This document shows, in pieces, positions 1 to 8,440 of a stretch of 61,619 nt of DNA. The notes beneath the pieces were generated by a model. That model was not told the DNA's origin, did not search any database, and saw nothing but the letters and a program-made list of their open reading frames with translations. This DNA is from a virus: IMG/VR virus record IMGVR_UViG_3300007541_006356, positions 1 to 61,619 of that record; one strand, 5' to 3'. Every line of letters starts with the position of its first letter. The first letter of the stretch is position 1. Made by a program: the position numbers and the translations under genes.

Positions 1-1
1 A

Positions 2-1447
2 CCCGAAAAAAAAATAAAGGGTAAAGTTAAAAATGTAATTGAGTCTATAAAATTTGAAGGTAAGGTTTACGATGTAGAAACAAGTAAAGGTTTAATTGTG
101 TTGACCCCTCTTGATGATTATATTTTAGAGTCGGAACACAATAAAGAGTTCTTAAAAAAATACTCAAAATCGTTGGTTAAAGCTAGATTTGAAAAACCGG
201 GAAACTGGTTAACCCCTTCTAAAATATTCATATTGCACATAACTCCCATGGGTACTATTGTCGATATGAGACGTAGTTCAAACATATCACCAACCGAACT
301 TCCATTTGAAGTGGAAGATAAGGTAACCATGGGTGATTTATATGATTTTGAAAGAAATTCAGAATATGACTTATCAGTTAATGGGAAAATTAACGAATCA
401 CTTAAATTGGTCAAAGAACAAGATGAGGACGAAGAAGATGAAGACCGTGTTTTAGATCCTGAAAAATATGAATTTTTTAATTTTCCAACTGGGTGGGACG
501 ACGAGAGTATTGATGAGGTAATGTCAGAAATACCAAGTATATTCACTGTTGAAGCTTTATTTAGAATTTGGGGTAAAATGGGTTTTGATTTTTCACATTT
601 AAAACTTATAGACTTACCTGATACGACAGCGATTAGACTAATTCTATTGAAGAAGTACATGGAAAGTACCAATAACCCTATACCGGTTGAATTTACGTTC
701 AAATGTAGTCACTTGTCTGAATTATTTAAAGAATATAGAAATTATGACACAAGTTTTGTCAAAAAATTTCTTTGTAGTGAAGATCCTTTCGATAACGAAT
801 GGTGGTACACTTTTGACTATCAAGATGATATGTTGGATATGGTGGACGCCAAAAACATGGAAACAATATCTAAAATTTTAGGTGTTGAAAATTCAAATGA
901 AAAGGAAAGAAATACAATAATAACTAACATATTGGATGAAGATCCTACAGATGAATACGAAAGTGAGATTATTGACAGTAAGGGGGATATTATAGATGAG
1001 ATTAAAGACAAAATAGTTCGTTCATATAGTATCGAATATGAGGACGCGGTTAAAAGGAACATGTATGACCACGTTATTGATTCACTTAAGAGTCATTTAT
1101 GGGGTGGTGAATTAATTCGAAACAGTTACGATGGTAAATATTCATACACAATGAAGGGAGATTTACGTGATTTTATAAGTGTGGATGATTGGGATGATGA
1201 GGATTATTTCCAAAACCACCCAGACTATTTAGGATCTATTTCCGAAACAATACTGAATTGGTCAAGATCGTATGTAAACCCAAATGAAATCTTTCTTGAG
1301 ATATTTTTAAATGATAAAGTTTTTAAGGGTGACTCGTCTGATGGTATTGAAATTAGTTACATATATCTAGAAGGTACACATTATCCAAAATTAAATAGTA
1401 AATATTTCAATGACATGTTGTCAGATGATTTATACGAACTAACTTGA
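2..1447 (+). CDS. Acidic protein of unknown function, 5'-truncated by the window edge
   Basis: The reading frame is open from the first bases of the window, so the gene starts upstream; the first possible initiators (GTG near 98) have no reason to be real. The visible 482 codons encode an acidic, Asp/Glu-rich protein with a run of acidic residues around 415-450 and many aromatic residues in the C-terminal half. No catalytic motif or known family was recognised. It ends in a 9 bp tail-to-tail overlap with the dCTP deaminase gene on the other strand, so transcription from both sides converges here. A cytoplasmic early or virion protein are equally possible. Confidence 0.75.
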   Translation, partial: PEKKIKGKVKNVIESIKFEGKVYDVETSKGLIVLTPLDDYILESEHNKEFLKKYSKSLVKARFEKPGNWLTPSKIFILHITPMGTIVDMRRSSNISPTELPFEVEDKVTMGDLYDFERNSEYDLSVNGKINESLKLVKEQDEDEEDEDRVLDPEKYEFFNFPTGWDDESIDEVMSEIPSIFTVEALFRIWGKMGFDFSHLKLIDLPDTTAIRLILLKKYMESTNNPIPVEFTFKCSHLSELFKEYRNYDTSFVKKFLCSEDPFDNEWWYTFDYQDDMLDMVDAKNMETISKILGVENSNEKERNTIITNILDEDPTDEYESEIIDSKGDIIDEIKDKIVRSYSIEYEDAVKRNMYDHVIDSLKSHLWGGELIRNSYDGKYSYTMKGDLRDFISVDDWDDEDYFQNHPDYLGSISETILNWSRSYVNPNEIFLEIFLNDKVFKGDSSDGIEISYIYLEGTHYPKLNSKYFNDMLSDDLYELT

Positions 1448-1960
1448 AAAATCCTGATACAGTAAACTTGGTTGTATTCCAAAATTATTCTGATATTTAC
1501 CACTATTGTAGGGTAGGTATTCACCTTCTATTGTGTGAAAGTATATTTGACAAATTTCCACTTCGGGATAAATAATTAACGGTTGGACAACAAATATCTC
1601 CAACGTCCAATAACCATTAAAACCTACATCTCCAAATCCTGCGGTCACATGGACAAACATACCTAAACGACCTATACTACTTCTACCCTCCAGCATTGGG
1701 ACATAGGTGTCAGTTTTTGTATGTTCTACCGTCCTACCCAAATAGAGTTTACCAGGTTCCAAAAGTAAACCACTTTCAGGTATGATGAGTTCCTTGGTTG
1801 GATTTAATTTTTTCATATCCAAAGGTGACTCATCATACACCAAAAGTTTATTGTGTAACCTCAAATTATAACTGTTTGGGTTAAGTTGTTTTGAGTTATA
1901 GGGTGTAATTTGTATATCACACCCCAAACGTTTTTCAATTTCTAAACCACTTAAAATCAT
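1439..1960 (-). CDS. dcd: dCTP deaminase (Dcd family)
   Basis: It deaminates dCTP to dUTP (or to dUMP if bifunctional), feeding thymidylate synthesis; a dUTPase is encoded at 47 kb. The 173-residue protein shows the family signature: EGRSSIGRLG at residues 91-100, then HVTAGF, GYWTLE with the expected catalytic Glu at 121, and the C-terminal GKYQ...YQDF lid. These match the trimeric dUTPase-like fold of Dcd. The ATG at 1960 is preferred over a TTG two codons earlier because it gives the usual MILS start and follows the upstream peptidase stop by 2 bp, implying co-transcription. Whether it is mono- or bifunctional cannot be told by eye. Confidence 0.93.
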   Translation of the reverse strand: MILSGLEIEKRLGCDIQITPYNSKQLNPNSYNLRLHNKLLVYDESPLDMKKLNPTKELIIPESGLLLEPGKLYLGRTVEHTKTDTYVPMLEGRSSIGRLGMFVHVTAGFGDVGFNGYWTLEIFVVQPLIIYPEVEICQIYFHTIEGEYLPYNSGKYQNNFGIQPSLLYQDFSS

Positions 1961-1962
1961 AA

Positions 1963-2787
1963 TCAATAATAACGTAGTTGTTGTCGTTCAACTTTATAGG
2001 TGTATTTGTTTTCACCCAATTCGTCAATCACCTTAACACCAAGATTTATCGCGTTTTGAACGTCTTCCAAAATTACGTACTCACGTTTACTATGCCAACC
2101 ATAATAACCCGCAGCGAAGTTAAGACAACTAAAGTCAAACTTCTCCTTCAAAATCATAGTGTCAGTGTAAGGGTGGTGTTTCCATTTATCAATGCCGTGT
2201 TCCAATATCAAATCTTTACACTTATTAATAAATTCACCATTTTCCTCGTAAAGTTTTAACCCCATAAGTGTTTGGCTCATAGTGTCATTTTCTGTTGAGT
2301 CAAATTGTATCGCGTAACCCACGTTTTTAAAGAATTCGGGATTAGCGTTACGACTACCGTGACAACCAGTTTCTTCAGCGACAGGAAAGAAAGCTTTTAT
2401 ATTGTCAAACCTATCTAAAAGTTCCAAACAAATAAATACCCCTGCTTTGTCGTCACCACCTATACCAGTTCTATTTCCATTACTGTCTATCGCGACAAAT
2501 GATAATTTTTCTTCCTTTTTTGTGTTAGGTAACATCATTTCTTCCACAGTATACTCCTCAATGGGGTGTACCGAGTCTAAATGTGCTACGACACATGGAT
2601 AAAATTCACATTCACCTTTAGTGACATAAATTGAACCCAAGTCGTCAAATTCATATTTGTACCCACGTTCGTCAAGTTGATTACAAATGTGTTCTATCAA
2701 CATTTGTTCTTGCCATGTGTACGTGGGTACTGACAATAAATTTTTTAACCTATGATAACTATCAATTTCTAACATATACTTTTTCAT
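1963..2787 (-). CDS. Zinc metallopeptidase of the M20/M28/M42 type (PepT-like)
   Basis: Predicted cytoplasmic aminopeptidase or dipeptidase using two metal ions. The ligand set of this clan is complete: AHLD (His69, Asp71), GGDDKAG (bridging Asp112 or 113), AEETG (Glu138 general base, Glu139 ligand), FDST (Asp163) and GWHSKRE (His232). At 274 residues it is shorter than PepT (about 400), so the dimerisation or lid domain is probably reduced. It lies 46 bp downstream of the ClpC-like gene and 2 bp upstream of dcd, in one leftward unit. Such peptidases are uncommon in phages; trimming of peptides released by a Clp protease is a plausible but unproven role. Substrate is unknown. Confidence 0.8.
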   Translation of the reverse strand: MKKYMLEIDSYHRLKNLLSVPTYTWQEQMLIEHICNQLDERGYKYEFDDLGSIYVTKGECEFYPCVVAHLDSVHPIEEYTVEEMMLPNTKKEEKLSFVAIDSNGNRTGIGGDDKAGVFICLELLDRFDNIKAFFPVAEETGCHGSRNANPEFFKNVGYAIQFDSTENDTMSQTLMGLKLYEENGEFINKCKDLILEHGIDKWKHHPYTDTMILKEKFDFSCLNFAAGYYGWHSKREYVILEDVQNAINLGVKVIDELGENKYTYKVERQQLRYY

Positions 2788-2833
2788 TAAGTGGTAAAAT
2801 TACAACTTTTAAACCACATAACCAAATATTTTT

Positions 2834-4855
2834 TTAAGAAATTTTCATCTTTTCGGTTTTTTTATTGTAACTCATAGTATATTCCTGATTTTCTATGACG
2901 GTACCTCTTAGTATCTCTTCTGAAATGAAATCTTCAATTTCAGACTGTATAGATCGTTTCATTGGTCTCGCACCGAATTTATCGTTGTAACCAATTTCTA
3001 CAATGTGAGATGTGATTGAAGGTCCGAATTTGAATAGGTAGTTTTTACTTTTAAGTCTATTTGTTAACAAATCCAATTCAACTTTTACTATTTCTTTTAA
3101 GTCTTCTTCGTTAAGTCGTTTAAAGAAAATTATATCATCCAAACGGTTTATAAATTCTGGGTTAAAGGTGTCTTTTAACGCTTTTGATATCATAGATCTA
3201 GCGTGTTCTTCAGAAGCTTGACTTTTCGCTTTAGTAGAGAATCCAACACCATTTCCAAAGTCTTCTAACTGTCGTACACCAATATTAGATGTCATAATAA
3301 TAAGTGTGTTTTTAAAACTTACTTTTCTTCCCGACGCGTCAGTAATGTACCCATCATCTAAAATCTGTAACATAACATTAAAAATGTCTTTGTGTGCTTT
3401 TTCAATCTCATCGAATAGTACCAAAGAATATGGGTTATTTTTTACTTTCTCTGTAACTTGCCCACCCTCATTATACCCCACGTATCCTGGAGGTGAACCT
3501 ATTAGTCTGGATATTGAATGTTTCTCTTGGTATTCTGACATATCTATACGAATCATAGAATCTTCACTACCAAATACTTCTTTAGATAAACGTTTCGCTA
3601 AATGTGTCTTACCCACCCCAGTTGGACCCAAAAATATAAAAGATCCTATAGGTTTTGATGTGTCACGGATACCTACACTATTACGTCTAATCGCTTTAGA
3701 TATTTTTTCAATCGCTTCACTTTGGCCTATAACCTTTTCCGATAATTTGTTTTCTAGATTGAGGAGTTGTTTCTTTTCGTCTTTATTTAACCTGTTTAGT
3801 GGTATTTTGGTAGACTTAGATACTACGTCATATACATCATCTTCTGACACTTCTGGTCTCTGAATTTCCAAATCTTCTTCCCACTTGTGTTTTAGAGCTT
3901 CCAATCTATTCACTAATTTTCTTTCAGTATCCCTAATTTCTGCCGCTTTTTCATAGTCTTGACTTTCAACTACTCTACGTTTTTCTATTTTAATTTCTGA
4001 AATTTCTTTCTTTAGATCCTCAATAACTTTAGGGTATTTAATTTCCAATTGAACTTTAGCTCCGACTTCATCCATAATATCGATAGCTTTGTCGGGAAAT
4101 TCTCTGTTGGTAATATATCTTTCAGCTAACATTACACACAGATTCAAACTCTCATCAGTGTATTTAACTTTGTGGTGATGTTCGTATTTACCTTTAATGT
4201 TATTTAATATTTGTAGAGTTTGTTCTGGGGTTGTTGGTTCAACAAATACTTTTTGGAATCTTCTGTCTAACGCACCGTCCTTTTCTATTTTCTCTCTATA
4301 CTCATCCAAAGTTGTAGCACCAACACATTGTACCTCACCTCTAGCTAAAGCTGGTTTGAATATGTTAGCGACATCTAAAGAACCACTAGAATTTCCAGTC
4401 CCAACAACAGTATGTATTTCATCAATAAAAACAATTATGTCTTTATTTTCACGTAATTCGTCCAAAATAGCTTTCATCCGTTCCTCAAACTGACCTCTAT
4501 ATTTTGTTCCAGCGACCAAAGATGTTAAATCCAATGAAATGATTCTTTTTTCCAATAAATTTCTTGGACACTCACCTTCATGAATCATCATAGCTAAACC
4601 CTCAACTATCGCGGTTTTACCACAACCTGGTTCACCAATTAATATAGGGTTGTTTTTCTTCCGTCTAGACAAAGTTTGAGCTATCCTTTTTATTTCCTCA
4701 CTTCTACCAATTACAGGATCTAATTCCCCTAAATCAGCTAACAATGTTAAATCCCTCGAAAAGTTATCCAACACTGGAGTTTTACTAACTGGTTTAGTCT
4801 CTCTGTCTCGTTTTCTTTTTGGCCCATTGTCTGGGGTTTCATCAATATTTGACAT
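2834..4855 (-). CDS. clpC: ClpC-like AAA+ unfoldase lacking the N-terminal domain
   Basis: Hsp100 protein unfoldase with two AAA+ modules. D1: GEPGCGKT Walker A at 74-81 and FIDE Walker B at 143-146. A UVR-type segment ([12 protein letters not shown], 298-309) lies in the linker as in ClpC. D2: GPTGVGKT at 410-417, FDEIEKAH at 481-488, TSN at 522-524 and a C-terminal GARPMKR sensor 2. A VGF tripeptide at 537-539 sits where ClpC/ClpA carry the ClpP-docking loop. At 673 residues it is about 140 shorter than host ClpC: the Clp-N substrate/adaptor domain is replaced by a short basic tail. Divergent from dnaK with a shared 206 bp control region, and first gene of a unit with the peptidase and dcd. 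No clpP was seen in the window, so a host ClpP is the likely partner. Confidence 0.93.
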   Translation of the reverse strand: MSNIDETPDNGPKRKRDRETKPVSKTPVLDNFSRDLTLLADLGELDPVIGRSEEIKRIAQTLSRRKKNNPILIGEPGCGKTAIVEGLAMMIHEGECPRNLLEKRIISLDLTSLVAGTKYRGQFEERMKAILDELRENKDIIVFIDEIHTVVGTGNSSGSLDVANIFKPALARGEVQCVGATTLDEYREKIEKDGALDRRFQKVFVEPTTPEQTLQILNNIKGKYEHHHKVKYTDESLNLCVMLAERYITNREFPDKAIDIMDEVGAKVQLEIKYPKVIEDLKKEISEIKIEKRRVVESQDYEKAAEIRDTERKLVNRLEALKHKWEEDLEIQRPEVSEDDVYDVVSKSTKIPLNRLNKDEKKQLLNLENKLSEKVIGQSEAIEKISKAIRRNSVGIRDTSKPIGSFIFLGPTGVGKTHLAKRLSKEVFGSEDSMIRIDMSEYQEKHSISRLIGSPPGYVGYNEGGQVTEKVKNNPYSLVLFDEIEKAHKDIFNVMLQILDDGYITDASGRKVSFKNTLIIMTSNIGVRQLEDFGNGVGFSTKAKSQASEEHARSMISKALKDTFNPEFINRLDDIIFFKRLNEEDLKEIVKVELDLLTNRLKSKNYLFKFGPSITSHIVEIGYNDKFGARPMKRSIQSEIEDFISEEILRGTVIENQEYTMSYNKKTEKMKIS

Positions 4856-4878
4856 AATTCTTTTAATATTTTAATAGA

Positions 4879-4907
4879 AATGTAATTTATTTGAATGTAA
4901 ACGTCAA
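4879..4907 (-). promoter_or_regulatory. Predicted sigma70-type promoter of the clpC-peptidase-dcd unit
   Basis: On the minus strand TTGACG (4907-4902) is followed after exactly 17 bp by TACATT (4884-4879), about 24 bases before the clpC ATG. The same architecture occurs upstream of dnaK, the exonuclease gene and a glycosyltransferase gene. No TATTTAT late motif is present, which fits early or middle expression. Confidence 0.5.
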
Positions 4908-4920
4908 TACAAATTATTAA

Positions 4921-4965
4921 TGACATTTTGTCATACGTTAATTATGGTAAACTGACATTTTGTCA
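4921..4965. promoter_or_regulatory. Two identical 13 bp dyad sites between clpC and dnaK (candidate operators)
   Basis: TGACATTTTGTCA occurs twice, at 4921-4933 and 4953-4965, starting 32 bp apart (about three helical turns). Each is an inverted repeat with arms TGACA/TGTCA; the second extends to CTGACA/TGTCAG. They lie upstream of the -35 boxes of both divergent promoters, so an activator or shared regulator binding as two dimers on one face of the helix is suggested. The binding protein is unknown, and the site does not look like CIRCE. Confidence 0.55.
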
Positions 4966-5017
4966 GATTATTTACTTTGGTACGGTATTCGTTAATATGG
5001 TGGTCAAAATAAATAAT

Positions 5018-5046
5018 TTGACTTTACACAATAAAATCAGTAAAAT
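5018..5046 (+). promoter_or_regulatory. Predicted sigma70-type promoter of dnaK
   Basis: TTGACT (5018-5023), a 17 bp spacer, then TAAAAT (5041-5046). The start point would fall near 5053, giving a leader of about 9 bases before the dnaK ATG. There is no Shine-Dalgarno sequence in the A-rich leader. Confidence 0.5.
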
Positions 5047-5061
5047 TAAAAACAAAAAACT

Positions 5062-6921
5062 ATGGGAAAAATAATTGGAATTGACCTCGGAACTACAAAT
5101 TCATGTGTAGCGGTAATTGAGGGTAACGAAACTAAAGTTATTGTTAATTCGGAAGGTAAACGAACCACACCGTCAATCGTATCTTATAGGGATGACGAAA
5201 GATTGGTTGGTGATACAGCTAAACGACAAATGGTAGTAAATTCCGAAAATACAGTATATTCAGTTAAAAGATTTATTGGATCTAAATTTAGTGAAATTAA
5301 AAATGAAGCTAAAAAAGTAACTTATACTGTCGTGGAAAACAAAAATGGGACAGTTGGTGTTAAAATTAACGACAGAGTATTTACACCACAAGAAATATCC
5401 GCGACTGTACTTCAAAACATTAAAAAAGCTGCTGAAGATTATTTAGGTCAAGAGGTTACTGGTGCGGTAATTACTGTACCAGCGTATTTCAACGATGAAC
5501 AACGACAAGCTACAAAAGAAGCTGGGGAAATCGCAGGTTTAAAGGTTGAGAGGATTATAAATGAACCTACCGCCGCCGCTTTAGCTTACGGTATGGATAA
5601 AAAAGATACCGATATGAAAATAGTAGTTTACGACTTGGGTGGTGGTACATTTGACGTATCTATACTAGAGTTGGGTGATGGTATTTTTGAAGTATTGTCA
5701 ACAAACGGTGACACCCACTTAGGTGGTGATAATTTTGACGAAGTTATTATTGATTGGATTGTTGATAACGCTAAAAAAGATATTGGAATTGACATTTCAA
5801 AAGATACTCAAGCTATGCAAAGAGTGAGAGAAGCAGCTGAAAAAGCTAAATGTGAATTGTCATCGTCACAACAAACAGACATTAATTTACCATACATTAC
5901 GATGACTGATTCAGGTCCTCAACACATTGTCACTAAATTAACGAGAAGTGAATTTGATAAATTAACTTCAGACTTGATTGACAGAACTTTAGAACCTTGT
6001 AGAAAAGCGATTAAAGACGCTGGAATTAAAAAAGAAGAAATTGATGAGGTTATTTTGGTTGGTGGATCTACACGTATTCCAGCGGTACAAAGAGCGGTTG
6101 AGGAATTTTTCGGTAAAAAACCATCCAAAGGTGTGAATCCAGATGAAGTAGTAGCGTTGGGTGCTGCGATACAAGGTGGTGTTATCGCTGGTGATGTGAC
6201 TGATGTTCTATTATTGGATGTTACCCCACTATCTTTGGGTATCGAGACTATGGGTGGTGTCATGACCCGTCTAATCGATTCAAACACGACAATACCAGTA
6301 TCTAAAAGTCAGGTATTCTCAACCGCGATGGATAACCAACCAGCGGTAGACATCCACGTATTACAGGGTGAAAGACCGATGGCGACGGATAACAGAACTT
6401 TGGGTAGATTTCAATTGACTGATTTACCACCAGCACCTAGAGGTGTACCCCAAATCGAAGTTACATTCGATATTGATGTTAATGGTATCATTAGTGTTTC
6501 AGCTAAAGACAAGGGTACTGGTAAAATTCAAAATATAAAAATAGAATCTGGTAGTTCTTTAAGTGAAGAAGAAATTAAAAGAATGAAAGATGAAGCTGAA
6601 AAATACGCGACCGAAGATAACAAACGAAAAGAAAAGGTTGAAAAATTAAATTCAGCTAACAGTTTAGTTTTCCAAACTGAAAAACAAATTAACGAGTTAT
6701 CAGATAAATTAGAAGATACCGATAAAAGTAGACTTGAAAATTGTCTAACAGAGTTAAAAGAAGTCATCCAAAATGAAGATTTGGAGGGTGTTGACGATTT
6801 AACTAATAAGTTAGAAAAGATTTGGGTTGAGGTGTCGACTAAGTTGTACGAAAATAACACGAATGTAGATGAGGGCGAAGCCTCACGAGACGCGGAGGAC
6901 GTAAAGTTCGAAGAAGTGTAA
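5062..6921 (+). CDS. dnaK: Molecular chaperone DnaK (Hsp70)
   Basis: ATP-dependent chaperone that binds unfolded segments with J-domain and GrpE partners (neither was seen here, so host partners are presumed). Nearly full length at 619 residues (typical about 635). The ATPase domain starts with [10 protein letters not shown], followed by the phosphate-2 loop [10 protein letters not shown] and the GGSTRIP adenosine motif. The linker [15 protein letters not shown] and substrate-binding beta domain ([27 protein letters not shown]) are intact. The helical lid is present and the end ...DVKFEEV keeps the EEV-type tail. Close similarity to Bacteroidota DnaK in the lid region (FQTEKQ) suggests capture from such a host. 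Likely helps fold the many large virion proteins. Complete dnaK genes are rare in phages. Confidence 0.97.
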   Translation: MGKIIGIDLGTTNSCVAVIEGNETKVIVNSEGKRTTPSIVSYRDDERLVGDTAKRQMVVNSENTVYSVKRFIGSKFSEIKNEAKKVTYTVVENKNGTVGVKINDRVFTPQEISATVLQNIKKAAEDYLGQEVTGAVITVPAYFNDEQRQATKEAGEIAGLKVERIINEPTAAALAYGMDKKDTDMKIVVYDLGGGTFDVSILELGDGIFEVLSTNGDTHLGGDNFDEVIIDWIVDNAKKDIGIDISKDTQAMQRVREAAEKAKCELSSSQQTDINLPYITMTDSGPQHIVTKLTRSEFDKLTSDLIDRTLEPCRKAIKDAGIKKEEIDEVILVGGSTRIPAVQRAVEEFFGKKPSKGVNPDEVVALGAAIQGGVIAGDVTDVLLLDVTPLSLGIETMGGVMTRLIDSNTTIPVSKSQVFSTAMDNQPAVDIHVLQGERPMATDNRTLGRFQLTDLPPAPRGVPQIEVTFDIDVNGIISVSAKDKGTGKIQNIKIESGSSLSEEEIKRMKDEAEKYATEDNKRKEKVEKLNSANSLVFQTEKQINELSDKLEDTDKSRLENCLTELKEVIQNEDLEGVDDLTNKLEKIWVEVSTKLYENNTNVDEGEASRDAEDVKFEEV

Positions 6922-6924
6922 AAC

Positions 6925-6957
6925 AAAAAACCCCTTGATTTTTCAGGGGTTTTTTTT
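6925..6957 (+). terminator. Rho-independent terminator after dnaK
   Basis: An A-run, CCCCT, a 9-base loop, AGGGG and a T8 tail form a classic hairpin directly behind the dnaK stop, separating dnaK from the KTSC gene. Confidence 0.85.
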
Positions 6958-6976
6958 ATGGTTAAAAAAAAAGATT

Positions 6977-7219
6977 ATGGCGATAACAAAAGAGACTATA
7001 GATGGAACTAAGATTAAAAACGATTACCTATCATCTAACCTTAAAAGTTCAGAGTATGATACAAAAACTAAAGAACTCATAGTTGAATTTAAAAATGGTG
7101 TAAAATATTCATACTCTGATGTACCAATGGATGAGTTCACAAAGATGAGAATGGCGGAGAGTCAAGGATCTTATTTTTCTAAAAACATATCTAAAACTTA
7201 CACATTTAAGAAACTATAA
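6977..7219 (+). CDS. KTSC-domain small protein
   Basis: An 80-residue protein matching the KTSC domain (named for its Lys-Thr-Ser-Cys-type motif; fused in places to tRNA synthetases and nucleases and common in phages). Seen here: SSNLKSSEYD, then LIVEFKNGVKYSYSDVP and the C-terminal GSYFSKNI...Y. Function of the domain is not established; nucleic acid binding has been proposed. The ATG at 6977 is chosen because the longer frame would begin inside the dnaK terminator hairpin. It lies just upstream of a late-type promoter for the next gene. Confidence 0.8.
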   Translation: MAITKETIDGTKIKNDYLSSNLKSSEYDTKTKELIVEFKNGVKYSYSDVPMDEFTKMRMAESQGSYFSKNISKTYTFKKL

Positions 7220-7230
7220 TACCTAAGATA

Positions 7231-7237
7231 TATTTAT
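7231..7237 (+). promoter_or_regulatory. TATTTAT late-type promoter
   Basis: TATTTAT lies only 5 bases before the ATG at 7243. If it acts as a -10-like element, the mRNA would start at or beside the ATG, that is, leaderless. Confidence 0.6.
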
Positions 7238-7242
7238 TGGGT

Positions 7243-7974
7243 ATGAAAGCTAGTGAAATAATTAAAAGTTTCTCATTAAAAAATGAACTTAACCCCACAC
7301 TGTGGGACTATTCCGATACAGATAATCCAGTACTTAAAGATGAGGTACGTAAAACATTGTTGGACATTTCTAATAATTTTATAGATTTTGTCGGAGTCGA
7401 TGTTGATATTGATGATGTCACAATGACAGGATCTTTATCTAATTATAATTGGTCTGACTATTCAGATGTTGATTTACACATTTTAGTGGATATTAAGAAT
7501 TCTGAGATGAGTGACGTATTGAAAGAATTATTTTCAGCTAAACAATCCGTGTGGAACTCAATACATGATGTGACAATAAAAGGATATGACGTTGAAATTT
7601 ATGTTCAAGATTCCAATGAACCACATTATTCGACTGGGGTGTATTCTGTAATGTACGATGAGTGGTTAGAAAAACCCTTAAAGACTGATACTGTTTTAGA
7701 TGAGAAAAAAATAATGGACAAATCGAGCAGGTGGATGTCCATCATTGATAATATACAACAACAGTCATTCTTTAAACCATCTGACGACATTTTGAATAGT
7801 ATTGATAAAGTGAAAGATAAATTAAAAAAATTTAGACGTGCTGGTTTAGAAACTGAAGGTGAATTTTCTTATGAAAATTTAGCTTTTAAATTCCTAAGAA
7901 GGAATGGATATTTGAAAAAATTATCTGACCTGAAAAACAATATATTAGATAGTACATTATCTTTAGACCAGTAA
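7243..7974 (+). CDS. Nucleotidyltransferase-fold (Pol beta-type) protein
   Basis: A 243-residue protein with the Pol beta-superfamily signature: TGSLSNYNWSDYSDVDLHIL, where GS is followed at the usual distance by D-x-D, and a third acidic position in YDVEIYV (Glu instead of Asp). The N-terminal half is thus a minimal nucleotidyltransferase-like domain and the C-terminal half is helical. Related phage proteins are known only as putative nucleotidyltransferases; substrate is unknown. The ATG at 7243 is preferred to a TTG two codons upstream. It is under a TATTTAT motif, so it is probably expressed late and may be packaged or virion-associated. Confidence 0.65.
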   Translation: MKASEIIKSFSLKNELNPTLWDYSDTDNPVLKDEVRKTLLDISNNFIDFVGVDVDIDDVTMTGSLSNYNWSDYSDVDLHILVDIKNSEMSDVLKELFSAKQSVWNSIHDVTIKGYDVEIYVQDSNEPHYSTGVYSVMYDEWLEKPLKTDTVLDEKKIMDKSSRWMSIIDNIQQQSFFKPSDDILNSIDKVKDKLKKFRRAGLETEGEFSYENLAFKFLRRNGYLKKLSDLKNNILDSTLSLDQ

Positions 7975-7999
7975 TTTTATTTTTTACTTTATTAAGAAG

Positions 8000-8006
8000 T
8001 ATTTAT
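8000..8006 (+). promoter_or_regulatory. TATTTAT late-type promoter
   Basis: TATTTAT lies 16 bases upstream of the ATG at 8023, in the short AT-rich gap after the nucleotidyltransferase-like gene. Confidence 0.6.
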
Positions 8007-8022
8007 TGAATAAAGTACAAAT

Positions 8023-8418
8023 ATGCCACAAGGAGGGAGTTTCCCAAATATACCCGATACACCGATAGGTGGAGCTGAATTAGTAGCTTTAAAATCAATA
8101 CCATCATCACAAGGTGGTGTTAGTGATTGGTCGTGTTCTAAAATTATATCGACAGGTGCTTCGGGTAGTTTTTCATACGTATATTCCGCAGGTACACCAG
8201 AGGTAACCATATCAATAGGTTCAACCGGTAACTCATTGGATATGATAGTCGAACCCACTAGAGTAGTATCAGCTTCTGGTGTGTTATTTTTATGCAATAA
8301 ATGTAACTGTGACAGTCCAATGACGGGTACAGTAGCTTATATAAACACCGGTTATTACAGTAGTGCAAATACAGCGTTTTCACCAACAATTATTGGTGGT
8401 GGAGGATTAAATAATTAA
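8023..8418 (+). CDS. Small Gly/Ser/Thr-rich probable virion protein
   Basis: 131 residues, rich in Gly, Ser, Thr and Ile, with a beta-strand-like pattern, no signal peptide and no catalytic motif. A Cys cluster (CNKCNCDS) sits near residues 90-97. The composition resembles other small proteins of this window at 17.5 and 54.8 kb, which look like fibre or decoration proteins. It has its own TATTTAT motif, supporting late expression. No named family was recognised; a structural role is an inference from composition and promoter class. Confidence 0.6.
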   Translation: MPQGGSFPNIPDTPIGGAELVALKSIPSSQGGVSDWSCSKIISTGASGSFSYVYSAGTPEVTISIGSTGNSLDMIVEPTRVVSASGVLFLCNKCNCDSPMTGTVAYINTGYYSSANTAFSPTIIGGGGLNN

Positions 8419-8440
8419 TAGAAAATTAAAACTAATAGAT

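Noticed and set aside
2-110. Possible intein or hedgehog-like end (VYDVETSKG) at the window edge
   Set aside because: No His-Asn plus Cys/Ser/Thr junction follows and the upstream part is not visible.
118-702. Ser-rich 194-codon frame on the minus strand
   Set aside because: It is antisense to the acidic first gene; the Ser/Lys-rich low-complexity composition is what an Asp/Glu-rich gene produces on the opposite strand.
6935-6976. N-terminal extension of the KTSC protein
   Set aside because: It would be encoded by the dnaK terminator hairpin and gives a hydrophobic stretch not seen in the family.
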